A stretch of DNA of 64,000 nt, taken from assembly GCF_040712315.1 (NCBI RefSeq), contig NC_134024.1, positions 24,316,658-24,380,657 on the forward strand, given 5' to 3'. This stretch comes from Castanea sativa. Its lineage: Eukaryota; Streptophyta; Magnoliopsida; Fagales; Fagaceae. Positions 57,240-64,000 of the stretch are shown piece by piece. Each line of letters begins with the position of its first letter. Position 1 is the first letter of the stretch. Below the pieces are notes generated by a model. The model was not told where the DNA came from and made no database searches. It saw only the letters and a program-made list of their open reading frames with translations. The translations under genes and the position numbers were made by a program.

Positions 57240-58695
57240 ACCAAACTTCCTTTCTAGAACAAGTAGGATGCCAATTTTTACAAGGTCCGAGTACCATACA
57301 TGTCCAAGTTTTTGTCTAATACTTAGAAATAGCAACTTGAGATGTTAATTTCCCCAAAGTAGAAGGTCAGTGGACCCAACATAACTAAGGTTCTGTTTAA
57401 CACATGATAAAATATCAATTTTCACAAGGTATGTGGTCTAAGGACCATGCATGACCAAGTTTCTGTTTGATACTTAGAAATTATAACTTTAGATGTTAAT
57501 TTCCCCAAAGTAAAAGGTCTGTGGACCCGACATAACTAAGGTTCTGTTTAACACATAATAAGATATCAATTTTCACAAGGTATGTGGTCCGAGGACCATC
57601 CATGACCAAGTTTCTATTTGATACTTAGAAATTGTAACTTTAGATGTTAATTTCCCCAAAGTAGAAGGTATGTGGACCTGACATAACTAAGGTTCTGTTT
57701 AACACATGATAAAATATCAATTTCCATAAGGTATGTGGTCCGAGGACCATGTATGACCAAGTTTCTGTTTGATACTTAGAAATTGTAACTTTAGATGTTA
57801 ATTTCCCCAAAGTAGAAGGTCTGTGGACCCGACACAACTAAGGTTCTGTTTAACACATGATAAGATATCAATTTTCACAAGGTATGTGGTCCGAGGACCA
57901 TCCATGACCAAGTTTCTGTTTGATACTTAGAAATTGTAACTTTAGATGTTAATTTTTCCAAAGTAGAAGGTCTGTGGACCCGACATAACTAAGGTTCTGT
58001 TTAACACATGATAAGATATCAATTTTCACAAAGTATGTGGTCCGAGGACCATCCATGACCAAGTTTCTGTTTGATACTTAGAAATTGTAACTTTAGATGT
58101 TAATTTCCCCAAAGTAGAAGGTCTGTGGAGCCGACATAATTAATGTTCTGTTTAACACATGATAAGATATCAATTTCCACAAGGTATGTGGTCCGAGGAC
58201 CATCCATGACCAAGTTTCTATTTGATACTTAGAAATTGTAACTTTAGATGTTAATTTCCCCAAAGTAGAAGGTATGTGGACCCGACATAACTAAGGTTCT
58301 GTTTAACACATGATAAAATATCAATTTTCATAAGGTATGTGGTCCGAGGACCATGTATGACCAAGTTTCTGTTTGATACTTAGAAATTGTAACTTTAGAT
58401 GTTAATTTCCCCAAAGTAGAAGGTCTGTGGACCCGACACAACTAAGGTTCTGTTTAACACATGATAAGATATCAATTTTCACAAGGTATGTGGTCCGAGG
58501 ACCATCCATGACCAAGTTTCTGTTTGATACTTAGAAATTGTAACTTTAGATGTTAATTTTCCTAAAGTAGAAGGTCAATGGACCCGACATAACTAAGGTT
58601 CTGTTTAACACATGATAATATATCAATTTCTACAAGGTATATGGTCCGAGGACCATCCATGACCAAGTTTCTGTTTGATACTTAGAAATTGTAAG
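57240..58695 (-). repeat. 151-bp tandem array inside the TAT element
   Basis: TTCTGTTTAACAC recurs at 57391, 57542, 57693, 57844, 57995, 58146, 58297, 58448 and 58599, a constant 151-bp step, with a diverged partial unit before the first. Each unit holds TTAATTTCCCCAAAGTAGAA, GATATCAATTT and a GGTCC-GA-GGACC palindrome. The array lies after pol (on the element strand) and before the 3' LTR. Confidence 0.96.
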
Positions 58696-58785
58696 AGATA
58701 AACCCAAGTACATATTGATAATTTGAATCATGAACGATAAAAGCGTTTTTTATTAATAATAATACCTTCGTAGGTTGTTTACATT

Positions 58786-61700
58786 TCAGGGGCGTTGTAC
58801 AATTTTTTCATCTAGGTCAGCTAGTCGATATGATCCTATGCCTGCAACAGAGATGATCCGATAAGGTCCTTCCCAATTTGGTCCTAGCTTTCCCCATACT
58901 GGGTTTTTGGCAGTATCCACAACTTTTCTCAACACCAGATCCCCAGGCGCTAGTGGCCCTAGCTTCACATGGGCATCATACCCTCGTTTAAGTTTCTGTT
59001 GATAGTAAGTCATTTGGACTATAGCGGCCTTTCGCCGTTCTTCAACCAAATCCAGGCTTTTCTCCAAGAGACCATCATTATATTCTGGGATAAAAGAACT
59101 CGTCCTTAGCGTGGGAAAACCAGATTCTAAAGGTATCACCACCTCGGCCCCATAAGTCATAGAGAATGGTGTTTCTCCAGTGGATCTGCACGGCGTAGTC
59201 CGATACGTCCATAAAACATGCGGTAGCTCCTCTACCCATCTACCCTTTGTGTCATCTAGTTACTTCTTGAGTCCACTGACTATGACTTTGTTAACGGCCT
59301 CGGCCTGCCCATTTCCCTAAGGATAAGCTGGGGTGGAGTATCTGTTTGTGATGCCCATGTCACTACAATACTTCTTGAAAGCTCTACTATCAAATTGAAT
59401 GCCATTATCTGAAATAAGTGTGTGGAGTACCCCAAATCAAGTGATAATATTCTTCCAGATAAACTTCTTGGAGTCGATATCCCTAATATTTGCTAAGGGC
59501 TCAGCTTCGACCCACTTGGTGAAGTAGTCGGTTCCCACAAGTAGCCACCTTTTATTTCCCATAGCCCTCGAAAAAGGCCCTACTATATCCAATCCCCATT
59601 GAACGAAAGGCCAAGGACTGAACAAAGAATTAAGGACTCCCCCAGGTTGATGAATGTTGGGAGCGAACCTTTGGCATTGGTCACACTTTCTCGCGTAGTC
59701 TTGAGCTTCCTTTTGCATATTGGGCCACCAATATCCTTGAGTTAGAGCCCTATGGGCTAAGGACCTTCCCCCAGTATGGCTTTCGCAAATTCCCTTATGC
59801 AATTCTTCCAAAAGTGTCTCCGTTGACTCAGGATGTACACATAACAAGTATGGTCCGGAGAAGGAGCGTTTATACAATTTCTGATCCTCGGACAGCCAGA
59901 AACGAGGCGCCTTTCGATGAATCTTATCTGCTTCAGACTTGTCCTCGGGAAGAATGTCGCTTTTTAGAAAAGATACCACAGGGTCGATCCAACTAGGTCT
60001 GGGCCTTATCAGATGGATATGGACGGCACTTGCAGTGGTCAGAGTTGGTTCTAGCAAGTCTTCAACGAGGATAATCCTAAGCAAAAATTAAGCCCAGGAT
60101 GTCGCCAAAGTGACCAACGAGTCCGCATGTGTGTTTCCACTTCTAGAGATGTGAGAAAGGATAAAAGAATCAAACTCGGTCAACATACACGTTCCAAATC
60201 GGTGGTCCTTTGCTTGTGATCATGCCAACTGATTTTTCATTCATGTGTGATTCCTTCGCAGTTTCTTCTAATGATGGTTCGGCGCACTCTACCACCAGAT
60301 CCCTAAGAACTTGGCCCTTCACAGAGGTTCGTGCCATGTATTTGATATCTAAAGCTCCCAGACTAGTCCCCCACTTGGCTACCCTCCCCGAATAATCAGC
60401 ACTTCGCAATACTGACTTGAGAGGCAGTTAGGTCAAAACCACCATAGTGTAGGACTGAAAATAGTGAGGAAGCTTCCACGTGGCATGGACTACAGCCAGA
60501 ATTGCCTTCTTTAAAGGCAAATAATGCACTTCCGCTTCATTCAAAGATTTGCTGACGTAATAAACCGGTCTCTGTACCCCACCGTCGTCCCTTATAAGGA
60601 CCAGGCTGACAGCATGGACAGCCACAGCTAGGTATGCAAACAAGATTTCATCAACCTCCGGCCGAGACATAATAGATGGCCGGGAAAGATACTCCTTAAG
60701 TTGCTTGAAAGCTAAAGCACACTCCTCGGTCTACTGGAATCCTTTACATTTATTCAATAGTTGGAAAAAAGGTCTGCACCTGTCAGCTGAGCGAGAGATA
60801 TACCTGCTGAGAGCGGCGGTCATCCCGGTCAACTTCTGAACTTCCTTTGGATTTCGAGGTGGTTGTAAGCCTTGGATGGCTCTAACTTGCGCCGAATTCA
60901 CCTCTATCCCCCTATGAGTCACCATATAGCCCAGAAACTTTCCGGAACCCACCCCAAAAGAACACTTTGAGGCGTTAAGGCGCAACTTGTACTTTCTAAG
61001 TATTTGAAAGGTGTCGTCGAGATCTTTTACATGCATAGGCATTGCCTTACTCTTTACTACCATATTATCCACATATACCTCAATGGTCTTTCCAAGTTGC
61101 AATTCAAACATTCTGGTCATCATCCTTTGGTAAGTAGCCGCGGTGTTTTTCAACTCGAACGGCATTACTTTATAGTGATAGTTCCCTGTTGGAGTAATGA
61201 AAGCAGTCTTCTCTTAATCACCCACCACCAATGGAATTTGGTGATAACCCTGGAAGGCATCTAAAAAGTTCATCCGAGGATGCCCGACCGTGGCATCCAC
61301 AAGCTGATCAATGCGTGGCATCGGGAACAAGTCCTTTGGGCAGGCTTTATTTAGGTCTGTAAAGTCCACGCATACCCTCCACTTCCCATTCTTCTTTTTC
61401 ACCATGACTGTGTGCGCCAACCATTCTGGGTAGAAAACTTCTTTAATAGCACCAGCCCTTTTGAGCTTAAGCACCTCTTCTTTGACAGCCTCAGAATGCT
61501 CTTTGGAGGATCGCCGAGGTGGTTGCCTTCTAGGAACAGTAGCAGGGTTGATGTTCAAATGATGACAAATGAAGCTTGGGTCAACCCCCGGGGCCTCATA
61601 AGGATCCCAGGCGAAGACATCTATATTGTCTTTTAAAAACTTGACTAATTCCATTTTCTCCTGGTGTGGTAACCGTATCCCCACTTGAAAGAACCTCTCG

Positions 61701-62518
61701 AGATCATTGGCTATTAGAAACCTCTCCAAATCTTCACACACGGCTTCCTTTACTGTCACCGCATCGGGCGCATCCAGAGTTATTAGTTGCTATAAGTCCT
61801 TCACAACCGAGGCCGAGGACTCTGATTTAGCTTGATGTAGTACTGCAGCCGATATGAATTTCCTTGCCACTGCTTGACTGCTAAGAATTTCTTCAATGAG
61901 TCCTTCCGAAGGGAATTTTACTTTAACATGCAAAGTTAAGGAGACAGCACCCAAAGCATGCAACCAAGGCCTGGCAAGGATGGCCGTGTATGGGGAATAT
62001 GCGTTGACCATAATAAAATCCACCTCGACCGTTTCCGAGCCAGATTGTACAGGCAATCGAATCTGTCCCTTTGGTATGATAACCGTCCCTTTGAAGCTTA
62101 TCAGTGGGGAGTCATAAGGAGTGAGATCCTCCAGTTTTAATCTTAACCCCTTGAATAAGTCAGGATACATAATATCTGCGCCGCTGCCTTGATCGATCAT
62201 CACCCTTTTGACGTTGTAATTCCCTATCCTCAAAGTGACCACCAGGGCGTCATCATGGGGTTGGATGGTTCCAACCTTATCCTCCTCCGAGAACCCCAAG
62301 ACAGGCACAGTCCCTCTAATTCTCTTTGGCTTTGCACCCGACTCCTCGGCTTGGGAGTGTGATACCACCATCACCCTGGTAGGACACGAACCGATCCTGT
62401 CAGGTGTAGCGAAGATGACATTAATCGTTCCCAAAGGCGGTCGAGATGAGTTGTTCTTCTGATTATTTGAACCTGACTGACTGCCTTGCCCGTTAGGTTG
62501 GTAGAGGTGCTGCTTCAA
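58786..62518 (-). pseudogene. Decayed pol of the TAT element
   Basis: Minus strand, protease to integrase. Protease: VMIDQGSGADIMY (the DQGSG form seen in this group). RT: VCVDFTDLNKACPKD, then YVDNMV where YVDD is expected, so the second catalytic Asp is lost. RNase H: YLAVAVHAVSLVL. The archaeal-type RNase H is cut: VYVD is joined within a few residues to its C-terminal part (GNTHADSL) with a frame change near 60170. Integrase: CDQC finger, WGLDIVGPF, LISDNGIQFD and NGQAEA, so D, D and E are kept. In-frame stops lie at 61790-61792, 61214-61216, 60731-60733 and 60428-60430, plus more in the integrase (after NIIT at 59437, and on either side of NGQAEA). Not functional. Confidence 0.9.
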
Positions 62519-62548
62519 TTTTCCCTCGCCAACAAGCTGCTCCAGATG

Positions 62549-63802
62549 GTTCTAGAGGGTCCTACACTTCTCAGTGGTATGACCCACGTCTTGATGGTAC
62601 TGACAAAAAAGATTCTGATTTCATTTCGTAGGGTCCCCTGCCATCTTACTGGACCATTTGAAGTAGGGTTCCTTACGGACTTTCTCCAGTAGTTGGTGCA
62701 CTAGTTCTCGGAATACAGTATTAACTACTTGAGGAGTGGCTGAGCCGGATTGCCTAGAGTAATCTCTCCTCGGCTTATTGTTACGGTACCTGTCCGACCT
62801 GAAATCTCTTCTCTTCTGCGGGATAACCTTCGCTTTACCCTTACCCTGCTGTTGATCTTCCTCAACCTTTTTGTACTCGTCAATATGGTCCATGAGGCGA
62901 CGTACACTCCGTACGGGCTTCTTGGTCAAGGATTTTCTCAAATCATGATCAGTGGGAAGGCCCACTTTAAAAGTATTAATTGCCACCTCGTCAAAATCTC
63001 CATCTATCTCATTGAACATCTCCCAATACCTGTCAGAGTATGCTTTCAACGTCTCACCCTCCCTCATGGCCACAGATAATAGCGAGTCCAACGGTCGAGG
63101 AACTCTGCTGCATGTAATGAACCGAGACACGAATGCCCTAGTAAGTTCCCTGAACAAACCGACAGACCCCGACTTTAGTCCATTGAACCATCTCATAGCA
63201 ACAGGTCCTAGGCTAGAAGGAAAGACTTTGCACATCAAGGTTTCATTGTGAGAATGCATCGCCATCCTCTGATTAAAGTAGCTCACATGTTCCACCGGGT
63301 TTGTCCGGCCATTATAAATGGTGAAGGTGGGCTGGGTGAACCGTCTAGGGAGCCTTCCATTTTCAATCCTGCATGAGAAGGGCGATTTGGAGAGTTGGTG
63401 TAACGCTTGGCTCATAGCATCGTTCCCCAAGCCCCTAGAGGGAAGCTTCCTATACTTACGGCTTGATAGGTCATCCCCTTCGCAAGAGAAGGTTTCACTA
63501 GGGGGAGTCCTGGACCTTGAATTGTAATTGCTTCTCCGGGATTCCCCTAAAGAAGGATTGGACGGGGGTGAAGCCCGCCTTCGTCTGACACGGTGTAGCT
63601 TTTTCTTGAGGTGGTTAATCTCCCTCTGCATGACCCTGGCATCATCCTCATGGGTGGCATTGCCTCCACCACGCGTATGACTCGTGCCAGAATATACGGT
63701 ATGAACACTTCCCTCTCGATCCCTCCGGCGCTCAAGACGCTCAAAAAGATCTTCGGGCTGTGATCTCTGAGATTCTGCATGGTGTGAACTTAAACCTGCC
63801 AT
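62549..63802 (-). pseudogene. gag of the decayed TAT element
   Basis: The frame opens at 63802, about 25 nt after the PBS, and runs to a TGA at 62621-62623 (393 codons). It contains the retrotransposon gag core (FPSSLGPVAMRWFNGL, FREL..AFVSRF, ETLKAYSDRYWEMFNEI) and a basic tail (KRRDFRSDRYRNNKPRRDY). Beyond the TGA the same frame continues through a knuckle-like CQYHQDVGHTTEKC to a TAG at 62552-62554 and then into protease, so gag and pol once formed one frame. Confidence 0.88.
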
Positions 63803-63827
63803 AATGTTCCAATTCCTTCAACGCTAG

Positions 63828-63849
63828 ATTTCCCACAGACGATGCCAAT
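63828..63849 (-). other. Primer binding site of the minus-strand element
   Basis: On the minus strand, TTGGCATCGTCTGTGGGAAA follows the LTR end CTTACA after one base. It resembles the PBS at 22479 with GCGCC changed to GCATC. Confidence 0.65.
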
Positions 63850-64000
63850 TGTAAGCGCACAATTGTACCCGGACCCAAAAACAAGTGTTGGGCTCAGGCC
63901 CAATGAGCCTTATGCAATAAAATTTGTAGAGTATGGATTTAAAACCTAGGTTCGGAATGTTGGAAGTTTAATTGACAGGCTAGAGTGCCATTATCTGTGC
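63850..64000 (-). repeat. 5' LTR (151 bp visible)
   Basis: TGTAAGCGCACAATTGTACC... matches the start of 52975-53736 nearly throughout. The rest lies outside the window. Confidence 0.92.

Larger units (their letters stand above)
52975..64000 (-). mobile_element. TAT-type Ty3/gypsy element, minus strand, decayed, runs off the window
   Basis: The 3' LTR is 52975-53736 and the 5' LTR starts at 63850 and leaves the window. In minus-strand order: LTR, PBS, gag, protease, RT, RNase H, archaeal-type RNase H remnant, integrase, 151-bp tandem array, opposite-strand gene (plus strand) and 3' LTR. At least 11.0 kb is present. It is the same family as the truncated copy at 18312-21138 and a relative of 21834-30120. 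Confidence 0.93.

Noticed and set aside
57240..58695. The 151-bp array as a centromeric satellite
   Set aside because: It sits inside a defined retroelement between pol and the opposite-strand ORF and has only nine to ten units.
1..64000. tRNA, rRNA and CRISPR features
   Set aside because: No cloverleaf-like tRNA outside SINE heads, no rRNA stretch, and no spaced direct repeats of CRISPR type were seen; the window is a plant nuclear sequence.

Overview
The window is plant nuclear DNA, almost certainly from a eudicot and probably a woody one. The evidence is an AT-rich background, GT-AG introns, plant gene families (RH38/LOS4-type helicase, RABD2 GTPase, SHAQKYF MYB-related factor, Ole e 1 family) and a dense load of plant transposable elements. 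Species cannot be fixed from sequence alone.

Four host genes look functional. They are a DBP5/LOS4-type DEAD-box helicase (4277-9280, +, 8 exons), a small one-pass membrane protein (12375-13881, +, 2 exons), a RABD2/Rab1 GTPase (31779-36409, +, 8 exons) and a MYB-related factor (42558-45847, -, 5 exons). An Ole e 1/extensin-like gene (9843-10470, +) carries one in-frame stop but is otherwise intact. The genes are independent single-gene units, not a pathway cluster.

Mobile DNA fills most of the rest. From 17021 to 18239 lies a Pack-MULE-like element whose inverted termini enclose 5' fragments of three host genes: a GH17 glucanase, a 4CL-like ligase and a chitinase-like protein. It abuts a truncated Ty3/gypsy 3' end (18312-21138) with an internal inversion. 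From 21834 to 30120 is a complete TAT-type Ty3/gypsy insertion with two 644-bp LTRs and an AAACA target duplication. It has lost gag, keeps a ~1030-residue pol whose integrase lacks two of three catalytic residues, and carries an intact, apparently four-exon gene on the opposite strand with its own TATA box.

From 52975 to beyond the window end is a second TAT-type element on the minus strand. It is decayed by at least six in-frame stops and a deletion, and holds a 151-bp tandem array plus a broken copy of the opposite-strand gene. Between these lie two segmental tandem duplications (37.7-42.1 kb and 46.4-48.4 kb), a 2.46-kb TG...CA insertion with a 20-bp minisatellite of 80-bp higher-order period, a GC-rich hAT-like element with an 8-bp target duplication, several MITEs and SINE-like elements.

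All calls come from reading the sequence. No database search was run, and exon edges rest on GT-AG sites, frame continuity and remembered family patterns.
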